A stretch of DNA of 64,000 bases. Origin: Mycolicibacterium novocastrense. Its GTDB lineage: Bacteria > Actinomycetota > Actinomycetes > Mycobacteriales > Mycobacteriaceae. Below the pieces are notes generated by a model that saw only the letters and a program-made list of their open reading frames with translations, had not been told where the DNA came from and searched no databases. The stretch is from positions 331,068 to 395,067 of the forward strand of contig NZ_BCTA01000028.1 in the NCBI RefSeq assembly GCF_001570485.1. Direction: 5' to 3'. Positions 26,403 to 35,164 of the stretch are shown here, in pieces. Position numbers and translations under genes: made by a program. Numbering within the stretch: the stretch's first letter is position 1; each line of letters begins with the position of its first letter.

Positions 26403-27980
26403 TCAGCGGCTCAGCGGTTCGGCCGCGAAGCGTTCGCGCAATTGACGTTTGAGCAGCTTGCCGCTCGGATTCTTCGGCAGCGCATCGACGAAGAAGACGT
26501 GCTTGGGGGTCTTGAACCCGGCCAGATGCTGCCGGCAGTGCGCGACCAGGCCGTCCTCGGTGAGGTTGGCACCGTCGCGGGCAACGACCGCGGCGACCAC
26601 GGTCTCGACCCACGTCGGATGCGGAAGGCCGAAGACCGCGACCTCCTGGACCCCGTTGTGCCGGTAGAGGACTTCCTCGACCTCGCGGCTGGCAACGTTC
26701 TCGCCACCGGTCTTGATCATGTCCTTCTTGCGGTCGACCACGTGCAGCAACCCGTGTTCGTCGTAGTAGCCGAGGTCGCCGGAGTGGAACCACCCGCCGC
26801 GGAACGCCTCGGAAGTCTTGGCCGGGTCGTCGAGATAGCCGAGCATCAGATGCGGGCTGCGGTGGGCGATCTCACCCACCACGCCGGGCGCGACCGGAAC
26901 GTCGTCATCGTCGAGGATCGTCGTCTCGACATTGACCACCGGCCGCCCCGCCGACCCGGCGTGCGCATCCTGCTCGTCGGGCCCGAGCGCGGACGCCAGC
27001 GGCGCCAGCTCGGTCTGCCCGTAAAAGTTCCACAACCTCAGGTTCGGCAGCCGGTCGCGGATCTCGGCGAGGATCTCGAGCGGCATCGCCGAAGCGCCGT
27101 AGTAGCCCTTGCTCAAGCTCGACAGATCGACCTCGTCGAACACCGGAGAACGCAGCAGGCTGATCCACACCGTCGGAGGTGCGAAGTAGTTGGTCACCCC
27201 GTGGCGGGCGATGGTGCGCAGCACCGTCTCCGGATCTGGCCCGGGCAGGATGATGCTGGTCGCACCGAGATAGATGTCGGTGGCCAGGAAGTTGTCCAGC
27301 TGCGCGCAGTGATACAGCGGCAGTGAGTGGATCTCGACGTCGTCGCCCGCCATCGAGCCGGCGACGATGGTGCTGACGTACTGCCACATCAGGCTGCGGC
27401 TCGTGTGCATCGCGCCCTTGGGCCGCGACTCCGTGCCGCTGGTGTACATCAACCGCAGCAGCTGGTCGTCGCCGATGCGCGGATCCGGCGCGGGGGTGGT
27501 GGTGGAAAGCCACTGCGCGAAGTCGTCCCAGCCGGGCGGAACGCTCTGTCCGGGCCGGACGATCGCGGCCGTCGTGCGCACCGCACCATCGAGGCGCATC
27601 GCGTCCTCGGCGACGGTCGCCAACTCGGCTTCGATGATCAAGCCGTCGGCCTTGCTGTGGCCAAGGATGTAGGCGACCTCCTCGGCCGTCAGCATGAAGT
27701 TGACCGGCACCAACACCACCGCGGCGCGGGCGGTGGCGAAGGCCAGCGCCGCATACTGCCAACAGTTGCGGGCCAACAGCGCGACCCGGTCGCCGGGTCG
27801 AAAGCCGTTGTCCCGCAACGCTGCGGCGGCTCGGTCCACCAGGTGGTCGAATTCGGCGAACGTCAGCACCACATCGCCGTCGATGATCGCGGTCTTGTCG
27901 GGTCGCCTGCGGGCCGACCGGCGCGGGATGTCGCCCAGAGTGTGGCTGCGTGCCTGCTCGACCACCGCATCCAGATCCAT
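26403..27980 (-). CDS. Acyl-CoA synthetase (AMP-binding, FadD-like)
   Basis: Adenylate-forming enzyme of 525 residues that activates a carboxylic acid to its CoA thioester. LMYTSGTESRPKGAMHT is the P-loop-like motif A3, YGQTELAP is motif A5, and NPSGKLLKRQLRERF holds the catalytic C-terminal Lys. First gene of a six-gene operon (fadD, ADH, ALDH, ECH, two ACADs), so it is the likely entry point for a side-chain or ring-derived acid. Divergent from a BVMO with an island palindrome in between. Confidence 0.92.
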   Translation of the reverse strand: MDLDAVVEQARSHTLGDIPRRSARRRPDKTAIIDGDVVLTFAEFDHLVDRAAAALRDNGFRPGDRVALLARNCWQYAALAFATARAAVVLVPVNFMLTAEEVAYILGHSKADGLIIEAELATVAEDAMRLDGAVRTTAAIVRPGQSVPPGWDDFAQWLSTTTPAPDPRIGDDQLLRLMYTSGTESRPKGAMHTSRSLMWQYVSTIVAGSMAGDDVEIHSLPLYHCAQLDNFLATDIYLGATSIILPGPDPETVLRTIARHGVTNYFAPPTVWISLLRSPVFDEVDLSSLSKGYYGASAMPLEILAEIRDRLPNLRLWNFYGQTELAPLASALGPDEQDAHAGSAGRPVVNVETTILDDDDVPVAPGVVGEIAHRSPHLMLGYLDDPAKTSEAFRGGWFHSGDLGYYDEHGLLHVVDRKKDMIKTGGENVASREVEEVLYRHNGVQEVAVFGLPHPTWVETVVAAVVARDGANLTEDGLVAHCRQHLAGFKTPKHVFFVDALPKNPSGKLLKRQLRERFAAEPLSR

Positions 27981-28023
27981 GGCGGGCAGCGTAAGCGCGT
28001 TCAGCGTGGTGCGGGCGACGGAT

Positions 28024-28040
28024 GTCCCGCTCAGTAGGCA
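28024..28040. promoter_or_regulatory. Island palindrome site (fadD operon / BVMO 1)
   Basis: GTCCCGCTCAGTAGGCA: a strong left half-site GTCCCG and spacer CTCAG, with a weaker right half. It lies in the 101-base divergent gap, about 42 bases from each start. Confidence 0.6.
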
Positions 28041-28081
28041 GGGCGGTGCCCGGGGCGGCGTGGCGGGCCGATACTCGTGCC

Positions 28082-30010
28082 GTGACTGCTGACGCTCGAG
28101 CCATACCGACGCCGCGTGCCGCGGACGCCGACCGCGATGAACTCAGGGCGAACCTCGTTCAAGCGGACCCAGGCGTCCTGGTCGCGGTGCTGGCCCAGCT
28201 GACGGGTGATCCGTCGGTGATCGACCGGTTCGCGCCGAAGATCTCCCACATCCCCGATCCGCCCGAACGGGTCGGTGTCACCGACGCCGACACCATGACG
28301 ACGCTTGTCGACGCGGTCATCTCGGCGCTGTCCGCGCCGCGGGCCGAGGGTGCGATGGCCGCCGACGACATCGATCTGTTCACCCGCGTACTGCCGGTTG
28401 CGCTGGGCTCCGACGTCGACGACGAATTCGTCCCGCTCCTGCTCGAGCAGGGCGGTTTCCATCTTTCCCAGCCCACGCTGCCGCGCACGGTGCCGATCCC
28501 GCCGACGACGACGGTCGCGATCATCGGCGCGGGCATCGCCGGCATCATCACCGCGCTGGCCGCCGCCGACGCCGGGGTGCGGTATCAGATCTTCGACCGC
28601 AACGACGAGGTCGGCGGCACCTGGCTGACGACGAAGTACCCCGGGATCGGCGTCGACACCCCGTCGGCGTACTACTCGTTGTCGCGGGAGGTCAACCCGG
28701 ACTGGTCGAGCTACTACCCGCAGGGCGCGGAGTACCAGGACTATCTGGTGTCCCTGGCCGACAAGAACGGCCTGCGTGAACACACCCGGTTCGGCACCGA
28801 GGTCGAGGCGCTGTGGTGGGACGAGGCGCGAAATCAGTGGCAGATCCACGCGGTCGACCGCGACGGCAACCGCGACGTCAGCTACGCCCGGGTGGTCGTC
28901 ACCGCCGCCGGTTACCTCAACCGGCCACGCTGGCCCGAGGTCCCCGGACGAGAATCGTTCGAGGGCACCAGTATCCACTCGGCGCAGTGGGATCCGTCGC
29001 TGGACCTCACCGGCAAGCGGGTCGCCGTCATCGGCGCGGGGTGCACCGCCGTACAGATCGTCGACGCGTGCGTGGACGAGGTCGAACACCTGACAGTGTT
29101 CCAACGCCAACCGCACTGGGTGGCTCCGCGCAAGCGGCTCTCCGACGACGTCCCCGAATACCGGCGCTATCTCGGACGGCGCCTGCCGTACTACGCGAAC
29201 TGGCACCGGCTGAAGTCCTACTGGGCGACGGCTGACAACAACTACCCGGTCATCCTGCGCGACCCCGAGTGGGCCAAGGACCATCTGTCGATCTCGGCTG
29301 CCAACGACGTGCTCCTGCAGATGTGTTTGGAGTACATCAACACGACGTTCGGCGAGGGTTCGGAGCTGGCGAAGAAGGTCACGCCGGATTTCGCGCCGTA
29401 CGGCAAGCGGATCATCCGCGACCCGGGCGGCTACTACGCGGCGCTGACCCGCGACCACGTCGACGTCGAAGCCAGCGAGCCCGCCGCCGTCAACGCCGCG
29501 GGCATCGTCACGGCCGACGGGCGGCAGATCGACCTCGATGTCATCGTCTATGCCACCGGGTATCACCTCGACTTCCTGTCCACGATCGACATTCGGGGAC
29601 GCGACGGCAGGACACTGCGCGAGGAATGGGGCGACAGCCCCCGCGCGTACCGCGGCGGCACGGTGCCGGGCTTCCCGAACCTGTTCATCACCTCGGCCCC
29701 GAACTACAGCCCGGGCCACGGTGCGGGCGCGAACTTTTCGATGGAGGTGCTCGCCCACTACATCGTGGAGTGCCTGCAGCTGCTGGCGCTGCGCGGCGCC
29801 ACCACCATCGAGGTGACGCGCGAGGCCTACGACGACTACGTCGCCCAGATCGACGACGCGATGTCGCAGACGGTGTGGTGTCACACCCCGAACGCGCACA
29901 CCTACTACCGTTCCGGTTCCGGTCGCGTAGTGGTGGCCACACCGTACCGCCTGGTCGACCTGTGGCATCAGCATCGCGCGCCCGTCGAAGAACACTTCGT
30001 CCTCCGATGA
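28082..30010 (+). CDS. Baeyer-Villiger monooxygenase, HAPMO-type
   Basis: A 642-residue FAD/NADPH monooxygenase. It has an N-terminal extension of about 140 residues before the first Rossmann motif VAIIGAGIAGI (about 145), the BVMO fingerprint FEGTSIHSAQW (about 290-300) and a second Rossmann motif VAVIGAGCTAVQI. Extension and length resemble 4-hydroxyacetophenone monooxygenase. GTG at 28082 is chosen; the frame is open to 28022 but would remove most of the promoter gap. It converts a ketone to an ester or lactone; the next gene (SDR) overlaps by ATGA. Confidence 0.9.
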   Translation: MTADARAIPTPRAADADRDELRANLVQADPGVLVAVLAQLTGDPSVIDRFAPKISHIPDPPERVGVTDADTMTTLVDAVISALSAPRAEGAMAADDIDLFTRVLPVALGSDVDDEFVPLLLEQGGFHLSQPTLPRTVPIPPTTTVAIIGAGIAGIITALAAADAGVRYQIFDRNDEVGGTWLTTKYPGIGVDTPSAYYSLSREVNPDWSSYYPQGAEYQDYLVSLADKNGLREHTRFGTEVEALWWDEARNQWQIHAVDRDGNRDVSYARVVVTAAGYLNRPRWPEVPGRESFEGTSIHSAQWDPSLDLTGKRVAVIGAGCTAVQIVDACVDEVEHLTVFQRQPHWVAPRKRLSDDVPEYRRYLGRRLPYYANWHRLKSYWATADNNYPVILRDPEWAKDHLSISAANDVLLQMCLEYINTTFGEGSELAKKVTPDFAPYGKRIIRDPGGYYAALTRDHVDVEASEPAAVNAAGIVTADGRQIDLDVIVYATGYHLDFLSTIDIRGRDGRTLREEWGDSPRAYRGGTVPGFPNLFITSAPNYSPGHGAGANFSMEVLAHYIVECLQLLALRGATTIEVTREAYDDYVAQIDDAMSQTVWCHTPNAHTYYRSGSGRVVVATPYRLVDLWHQHRAPVEEHFVLR

Positions 30011-30894
30011 CGGGACTTCTCGCCGGCAAGACGGCTCTGGTCACCGGCAGCAGCCGAGGTATCGGACGCGCTGTGGCGCAACGCCTTTCCGCAGAAGGCG
30101 CCACCGTGGCCGTGACCGCCCGGTCATTCGAGCCCTCGGCATCGGTACGCGGCGGAGCAGCCACGGCCCTGCCGGGGACCATTGCCGAAACCATCGAGCT
30201 GATCGAGGGCGCGGGCGGAACGGCGATCGGCATCGCGGCCGACCTCGAAGATCCCGATCAGCGGGGCCGCCTGATCGACGAGGTCGTCGACCGCACCGGC
30301 GGCCTCGACATCCTCGTCAACAACGCCGGTTTCGCCGACTACGCCCGCGTCGAGGAGATGAGCCTGGACACCTTCGATCGCACCGTCGAACACTATCTGC
30401 GCACCCCCTTCGTGCTCACCAAGGCCGCCGTGCCACACATGCGGGAACGGGGCGCCGGCTGGATCGTCAACATCGGTTCGGTGACGGGCGTCGCCCCGGT
30501 GCGGCCGTATCGCGAGTACAACAAGACCTCGGGCGACGTCGTCTACGCCTCCTGCAAGGCCGCGCTGCACAGGTTCACGCAGGGTGTGGCCGCCGAGCTG
30601 CTCGACGCGAACATCGCGGTCAACTGTGTCGGTCCCTCCACCGCCATCCGGACTCCCGGTGCGGCCCAACTGATTCCGGATACCTTTCCGACCGAACCGG
30701 TCGAGTATCTGGCCGAGACGGTGTTGGCGATGTGCCATCGGCCTGCCGCCGAGCGCACCGGCCTGGTCGCCTTCAGCCTGCACTACCCGTGGTCGCAGGG
30801 GCTGACCGTGCGCAGCCTCGACGGAGCCACGGAGATGCCGCCTCTGGAGCCGCCCGCGGTGGCCAACCCGAACATCCTGCCCGCCGGCCTGTAA
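30007..30894 (+). CDS. SDR family oxidoreductase
   Basis: A 295-residue short-chain dehydrogenase translated from an ATG overlapping the BVMO stop. TGSSRGIG (about 14-21), NNAG (about 103-106), Ser in NIGSVTG and the YASCK catalytic pair are present. An insertion around residues 38-58 (FEPSASVRGGAATALPG) is longer than usual. Probably oxidises or reduces the alcohol/ketone on either side of the BVMO step. Confidence 0.88.
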   Translation: MTGLLAGKTALVTGSSRGIGRAVAQRLSAEGATVAVTARSFEPSASVRGGAATALPGTIAETIELIEGAGGTAIGIAADLEDPDQRGRLIDEVVDRTGGLDILVNNAGFADYARVEEMSLDTFDRTVEHYLRTPFVLTKAAVPHMRERGAGWIVNIGSVTGVAPVRPYREYNKTSGDVVYASCKAALHRFTQGVAAELLDANIAVNCVGPSTAIRTPGAAQLIPDTFPTEPVEYLAETVLAMCHRPAAERTGLVAFSLHYPWSQGLTVRSLDGATEMPPLEPPAVANPNILPAGL

Positions 30895-30901
30895 TGGTTT
30901 C

Positions 30902-30938
30902 GGTGCTCTAACAGTCGATGTGCGACTGTCTGAGCACC
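30902..30938. terminator. Hairpin between convergent genes, copy 2
   Basis: GGTGCTCTAACAGTCG pairs with CGACTGTCTGAGCACC (two mismatches), loop ATGTG. It matches copy 1 in outer arms and in the following CAAATC. It lies between the SDR and the Dabb-domain gene. Confidence 0.8.
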
Positions 30939-30942
30939 CAAA

Positions 30943-31560
30943 TCACTGTGGGGGGAGGTCGCAGAAGCTGTGGCAGACCCGGTCGCGGACGATGACCTCG
31001 GGACACTCGGGGTCGAACCAGCGGTCCACGTACGCCCAGTGGATCGGATGCATGAGGTACGGACCGGTCAGACCGTCGAGGTCGCGGAACTCCTGTTCGA
31101 ACACGTGTGTCCACGGTGAGTTACCGACGGCCGAATCGACGCGACTGAGCTGCCATGTGCCGATCGAACCCACGTAGCGGGGGAGCAGCCGCAGATCGTC
31201 TTCGAACCGCGCCACTGTGGCGTCGTCGGCGTCCGGTTGCACGCGCAACAGTAGTGTCCGGTACACGGTGGTCGAGATGTCTCTGGCGGCGACCGGGCTG
31301 CCGGTGTAGGTGGCGCCGTTGACGCGATTGACCTCGGGACGGTCGAACACCGCGTCGAAAGACGTTGCCGCCGAGGACCACTCGTCGGCATCGCGGAACC
31401 GCAGGTGCACGAGGATATCGCCGCCGTTGCGCACGCCCGGCAGCGTCGGCTGCACCAGGGCGTGGGCCGCACCGCTGGCCGCCGCGGCTCCGCGCAGCTC
31501 TTTCAGCAGACGCTCGCGTCCGGCTTCGGCGGCGTCGATCAGGCGGATGACGCTATACAT
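30943..31560 (-). CDS. Dabb-type (stress-responsive alpha/beta barrel) protein
   Basis: A 205-residue protein with a C-terminal Dabb/ferredoxin-like half (VYRTLLLRVQPDADDATVARF ... WTHVFEQEFRDLDGL ... VDRWFDPECPEVIVRDR) and an N-terminal half of similar secondary structure (MYSVIRLIDAAEAGRERLL), suggesting an internal duplication. Such dimeric domains bind or cyclise polyketide- and olivetol-like substrates in other organisms. ATG at 31560; overlaps its upstream neighbour by 8 bases. Confidence 0.75.
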   Translation of the reverse strand: MYSVIRLIDAAEAGRERLLKELRGAAAASGAAHALVQPTLPGVRNGGDILVHLRFRDADEWSSAATSFDAVFDRPEVNRVNGATYTGSPVAARDISTTVYRTLLLRVQPDADDATVARFEDDLRLLPRYVGSIGTWQLSRVDSAVGNSPWTHVFEQEFRDLDGLTGPYLMHPIHWAYVDRWFDPECPEVIVRDRVCHSFCDLPPQ

Positions 31561-31900
31561 CGCACAATCCGTCGACATCGCCCGCGGCGGCGGCAACGCT
31601 ACGGGTGCGCTCGACGACCAGGTCGGCCACGCCATCCCACCACGGCCCGAGTGTGGCGTCGGGCCTGCCCTTCCACGTCATCTCCCACCAGGCTTGCGGG
31701 CTCGGCAGCGACCACGTCACGGTGATCACGTTGGATCGGTCGTCGAACCATATCGGCGGGCTGACGAGCACGTCGCGAAGCGTCATCCCGCGATCCCGCG
31801 CACCCGGCGCGTATTCGGCCAGGTAGGTGTCGACGAATCTCCGTGCGCATCCGGGCCGGGTGATGACCCGGTCGATGACGAACACCTCACCGTCGGCCAT
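31553..31900 (-). CDS. Small ferredoxin-like-fold protein, unknown function
   Basis: A 115-residue protein starting MADGEVFVIDRVI, with TRPGCARRFVDTYLAEYAPGARDRG and VITVTWSLPSPQAWWEM. The strand-helix pattern resembles Dabb, NIPSNAP or antibiotic-biosynthesis-monooxygenase folds. It overlaps and is co-transcribed with the Dabb protein, so the two may form a hetero-oligomer. The island palindrome lies about 43 bases upstream of its start. Function not assignable. Confidence 0.7.
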   Translation of the reverse strand: MADGEVFVIDRVITRPGCARRFVDTYLAEYAPGARDRGMTLRDVLVSPPIWFDDRSNVITVTWSLPSPQAWWEMTWKGRPDATLGPWWDGVADLVVERTRSVAAAAGDVDGLCDV

Positions 31901-31942
31901 GACCCGCACACTAGGGCGACGGCGATCGTGGTGAGGATGACG

Positions 31943-31959
31943 CTCCCGGCCATCGGGAT
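31943..31959. promoter_or_regulatory. Island palindrome site (Dabb pair / OYE)
   Basis: CTCCCGGCCATCGGGAT: arms TCCCG and CGGGA pair perfectly around the spacer GCCAT. It lies in the 101-base gap between the divergent genes starting at 31900 and 32002. Confidence 0.6.
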
Positions 31960-32001
31960 GACACCGTTGACCGCGACCGTTCCGCGGAGCACCGTGGGCC
32001 G

Positions 32002-33207
32002 ATGACCGTTGAGACGCTGGACCCGTTCGCGCCGGCCCGGCTCGGTCCGGTGAAGCTGCGCAACCGGGTCATCAAGGCCGCGACGTCGGAGGGCCGCTCG
32101 CCGGACGGCTTGGTCACCGACGACCTGATCGACTTCCACGTCGCGTTCGCCAAGGGCGGCGTGGGAATGACGACGGTCGCCTACTGCTGCGTCTCCAAGG
32201 AGGGTGCCAGCGCCCCCGGTCAGATCGTGATGAGCCCGGCGGCGCTGCCGGGACTGCGCAGGCTGACCGACGCCGTGCACGCGGCAGGCGCGGCGATCTC
32301 GGCGCAGCTCGGCCACGCCGGTGTCGTGGCTCCGAAGAAGCTGACCGGGGTCACCGCGCTCGCCCCGAGCCGCTTCGTCAACCCGACTTCCTTCGCCTAC
32401 TGTCGCGAGATCACCCGCGACGAGATCCGCGCCGTGATCGAACAATTCGCCGCGGCGGCGCAGGTGGCCATCGACGCCGGCTTCGACGCCGTCGAACTGC
32501 ACTTCGGCCATCTCTACCTACCGAGTTCGTTCCTCAGCGCGCGGATCAACCGGCGCAAGGATCAATACGGCGGTTCCATCGACAACCGGTCGCGCTTGGT
32601 CCGCGAAATCGCGACCCGTGTCCGGGAAGTCGTGAAGGACCAGATCGCCGTCATCGCCAAACTCGACATGGACGACGGTCTGCCCGGCAGCATCTGGATC
32701 GACGAGGCCCTGCGGACCGCGCAGCTGCTCGACGCCGACTCCACGCTGGACGCCATCGAGCTCACTCAGGGGTCATCGGTCTACAAACCGATGTACCTGT
32801 TCCGGGGCGACGTTCCGGTCAAGGAATTCGCCGAGGTGATGCCCTCCGCGCTGCGGCCCGGCGTACGCCTGGCGGGCAAGCGGGTCATGGGCAGTTATCC
32901 GTACCGGGACCTCTACATGCTCGACGCCGCACGACAGTTCGTTCCCGTCATCGGCAACACCAAACTGATTCTGCTGGGCGGCATCACGAACTACGACCAC
33001 CTCCAGACCGGGCTGCGCGAGGGTTTCGACTTCATGGCGATGGGCCGCGCGTTGCTCCGCGAACCCGATCTGGTCAACGCGATGACCGCCGATCACGACA
33101 CCCGCAGCCGCTGCAACCACAACAACAAATGCATGGTCACGGTGTTCGGCCGGACACACTGCGTGCTCGACCCGCACCAGCGCTACGGGCCGGCCACCAA
33201 GGCCTAG
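32002..33207 (+). CDS. NADH:flavin oxidoreductase, old-yellow-enzyme family
   Basis: FMN-dependent TIM-barrel ene-reductase of 401 residues. VELHFGHLYLPSSFLSARIN followed by RRKDQYGGSIDNRSR is the OYE signature, and GAAISAQLGHAG forms part of the FMN site. The C-terminal CNHNNKCM and FGRTHC segments provide three spaced Cys, possibly a remnant iron-sulfur or disulfide site. It would reduce an activated C=C bond, for instance a dienone intermediate. Confidence 0.9.
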   Translation: MTVETLDPFAPARLGPVKLRNRVIKAATSEGRSPDGLVTDDLIDFHVAFAKGGVGMTTVAYCCVSKEGASAPGQIVMSPAALPGLRRLTDAVHAAGAAISAQLGHAGVVAPKKLTGVTALAPSRFVNPTSFAYCREITRDEIRAVIEQFAAAAQVAIDAGFDAVELHFGHLYLPSSFLSARINRRKDQYGGSIDNRSRLVREIATRVREVVKDQIAVIAKLDMDDGLPGSIWIDEALRTAQLLDADSTLDAIELTQGSSVYKPMYLFRGDVPVKEFAEVMPSALRPGVRLAGKRVMGSYPYRDLYMLDAARQFVPVIGNTKLILLGGITNYDHLQTGLREGFDFMAMGRALLREPDLVNAMTADHDTRSRCNHNNKCMVTVFGRTHCVLDPHQRYGPATKA

Positions 33208-33216
33208 TGGCAAGCC

Positions 33217-34125
33217 TCACAACAACTTCGCGAGCTCCTGGCTGGCCTGACGCCGCGCCTCATGAGCGATATCGAGCATCGGCATCGTCATGAATCCGTG
33301 GATCCCGCCGTCGAACGTGCACCGCGCCACGGAGACACCGGCGGATTCCAGTGCATCGGCGTACGCGACGCCCTCGTCACGTAGCGGATCGTGACCCGCG
33401 ATCACGACCACGGCCGGTGGCAGTCCGTCGAGGCGCGCCTGCAGCGGCGACGCATACGGGTGGGTGCGGTCGACGGGGGAGGGCACGTACTGGTCCCAGT
33501 ACCACTGCAACGCGGGGCGCGGGTTGTAGAAACCCTTGCCGTACAAGCGGTATGACTCGGTCTCGAAGTCCGCGGCGATCATCGGGTAGATCAGCAGTTG
33601 AGCGGACAGTGCGGGCCCACCGCGGTCGCGTGCCATCAGCGTGGTGACCGCCGCGAGGTTGCCGCCTGCGCTGTCGCCCGCGACCCCCAGCCGGCCTGGG
33701 TCGCCACCGAGTTCCGTGGTGTGCTCGGCCGCCCAGCACGTCGCGGCGTACACATCCTCCGCGGCGGCGGGCCAAGCATGCTCGGGCGCAAGCCGGTAGT
33801 CGACCGAGATGACCACCGCGGTAAGGAGATTCGCCAGGTTGCGGCACAGCCCGTCGTGGCTGTCGAGGTCGCAGAACACGAACCCACCGCCGTGCGCGTA
33901 GACCACGATCGGCAGCGCGACATCCGAGGCCGGTCGGTAGATCCGAACCGGGACGCCTCCGGGGATGGTGACGTCCTCGACCGACCCGATGGCTTCGGGC
34001 TGTGCGGGCGGTACGAAGCGCGATCGGATGGTCGCTCGCGCCTGCGCGCCGGTCATGGTGTGCACCGGCGGAAAACCGGAGTCCAGCGCCTCGATCAGTT
34101 CGGCGATCTGCGGATCGAGTGTCAC
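33217..34125 (-). CDS. Alpha/beta hydrolase, hormone-sensitive-lipase family esterase
   Basis: A 302-residue esterase with HGGG (78-81), Ser152 in GDSAGG, Asp246 in GHDPLRD and His276 in GGIHGF. The start is a GTG at 34125 overlapping the IclR stop (GTGA). Second HSL-type esterase of the island, about 14 kb from the first. Coupled to IclR, so its expression probably follows that regulator. Candidate for hydrolysing a BVMO-derived ester. Confidence 0.9.
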   Translation of the reverse strand: MTLDPQIAELIEALDSGFPPVHTMTGAQARATIRSRFVPPAQPEAIGSVEDVTIPGGVPVRIYRPASDVALPIVVYAHGGGFVFCDLDSHDGLCRNLANLLTAVVISVDYRLAPEHAWPAAAEDVYAATCWAAEHTTELGGDPGRLGVAGDSAGGNLAAVTTLMARDRGGPALSAQLLIYPMIAADFETESYRLYGKGFYNPRPALQWYWDQYVPSPVDRTHPYASPLQARLDGLPPAVVVIAGHDPLRDEGVAYADALESAGVSVARCTFDGGIHGFMTMPMLDIAHEARRQASQELAKLL

Positions 34126-34964
34126 GCGTACTGCAGCACCGGCTCGCGGGGCATCGTGGGCCGGGGTGCGGGCATGTTCCGCAGCGGCCGGGCCTGCTGC
34201 AGCGTCGGCGCGACCCGCCGGGGGCCGTCCTCGGCGTTGCGCCAGACCGCCATGGCCGTCATCCGCACCGGCGCGACGAGGCGCTGATCGAACATCATGC
34301 GGTTCATCGGTCCGCACACCGATACCGCCGCGACAGCCTCACCCTGACCGCCGATCGGTGCTGCCACACAACCGAATCCGGTGAGGGCCTCTTCACGGTC
34401 GAACGCGATGCCGTGCGAGCGTGCCTTGGCGAGTTCGGTGCGCAGCTGGGCGGGCGATCCGATGGAGTACTTGGTACGCCGGCTCGTCAGGTCGATGGTG
34501 TCGTAGTCCAGATCGCCCACGGACGCCAGCATCGCCTTGCCCAGGGCCGAACAGTGAGCGGGGTGACGCCCCCCGACGCGGCTGGGTATGGCTGCGCCCA
34601 GCCCGTCACCGATCTTCTCCAGGTATACGACGTCGGCGCCGTCCAGGACGGCGAGGTGGACGACGAGACCGGTGGCGCGGTGCAGGTCGTGCAGCAGAGG
34701 GACCGCCGCGCGGTGCAGGCGGTCCTGGTGCACCGCGAGCGACCCCAGCTCGACCAGCCGCATGCCCAGCTCGTAGTCGCGCCCGTTGCGTCGCAGCCAC
34801 CGCAATTGGACGAGGCGCTCGAGCATGCGGTGTGCGGACGAGCGGGGAAGCCCGGTGCGGCGCACGATCTGCGCCAGTGTCAGCCGGCCCGGGCCGTCGA
34901 AGGCGTCAAGAACCAGCGATACGCGGTCGAGGACGGCGCTGGGTGTTTCGACAGTCGTTGTCAT
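34122..34964 (-). CDS. IclR-family transcriptional regulator
   Basis: A 280-residue regulator: winged helix-turn-helix about residues 20-75 (LTLAQIVRRTGLPRSSAHRM) and a C-terminal GAF-like effector domain (SRVGGRHPAHCSALGKAMLA; FDREEALTGFGCVAAPI). ATG at 34964 with GGAGG five bases upstream. It is one of two regulators in or next to the island, the other being PadR at its edge, and is a candidate to bind the repeated 17-bp palindrome, though its own promoter carries a different AT-rich dyad. Confidence 0.9.
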   Translation of the reverse strand: MTTTVETPSAVLDRVSLVLDAFDGPGRLTLAQIVRRTGLPRSSAHRMLERLVQLRWLRRNGRDYELGMRLVELGSLAVHQDRLHRAAVPLLHDLHRATGLVVHLAVLDGADVVYLEKIGDGLGAAIPSRVGGRHPAHCSALGKAMLASVGDLDYDTIDLTSRRTKYSIGSPAQLRTELAKARSHGIAFDREEALTGFGCVAAPIGGQGEAVAAVSVCGPMNRMMFDQRLVAPVRMTAMAVWRNAEDGPRRVAPTLQQARPLRNMPAPRPTMPREPVLQYA

Positions 34965-34999
34965 GTGGCCTCCGGCGAACGACCTGCGACAGGCAGGCA

Positions 35000-35025
35000 A
35001 TATTTCTAATAGGAATATGCCTATT
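35000..35025. promoter_or_regulatory. AT-rich dyads upstream of iclR
   Basis: Two overlapping inverted repeats: ATATT (35000-35004)/AATAT (35014-35018), and AATAGG (35008-35013)/CCTATT (35020-35025). They are strikingly AT-rich here and lie 36-61 bases upstream of the IclR start. Candidate autoregulatory operator or promoter. Confidence 0.55.
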
Positions 35026-35125
35026 TGTAGCATGTCGCTGTGCGTGGTGTCACACGAACACTTCGATTGGCCTTCGGTCACGGAAATGACCTGCGGTTTC
35101 GGGCCACGCGTCGACGTGTCGCTAA

Positions 35126-35164
35126 CGGGTTGATCGCCCGCACTGGGCGCGTGCGATCAACCCG
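35126..35164 (-). terminator. Hairpin directly after the alcohol dehydrogenase gene
   Basis: CGGGTTGATCGC pairs with GCGATCAACCCG (12 bp), with an internal GC-rich loop that can itself pair. It begins one base beyond the stop codon of the gene at 35165 on the minus strand. Likely terminator of the hsaA-led operon. Confidence 0.7.

Noticed and set aside
28031..29995. Long open frame antisense to BVMO 1
   Set aside because: Arg/Val/Asp-rich composition with no recognisable domain. It is a GC-driven shadow of a well-supported gene.
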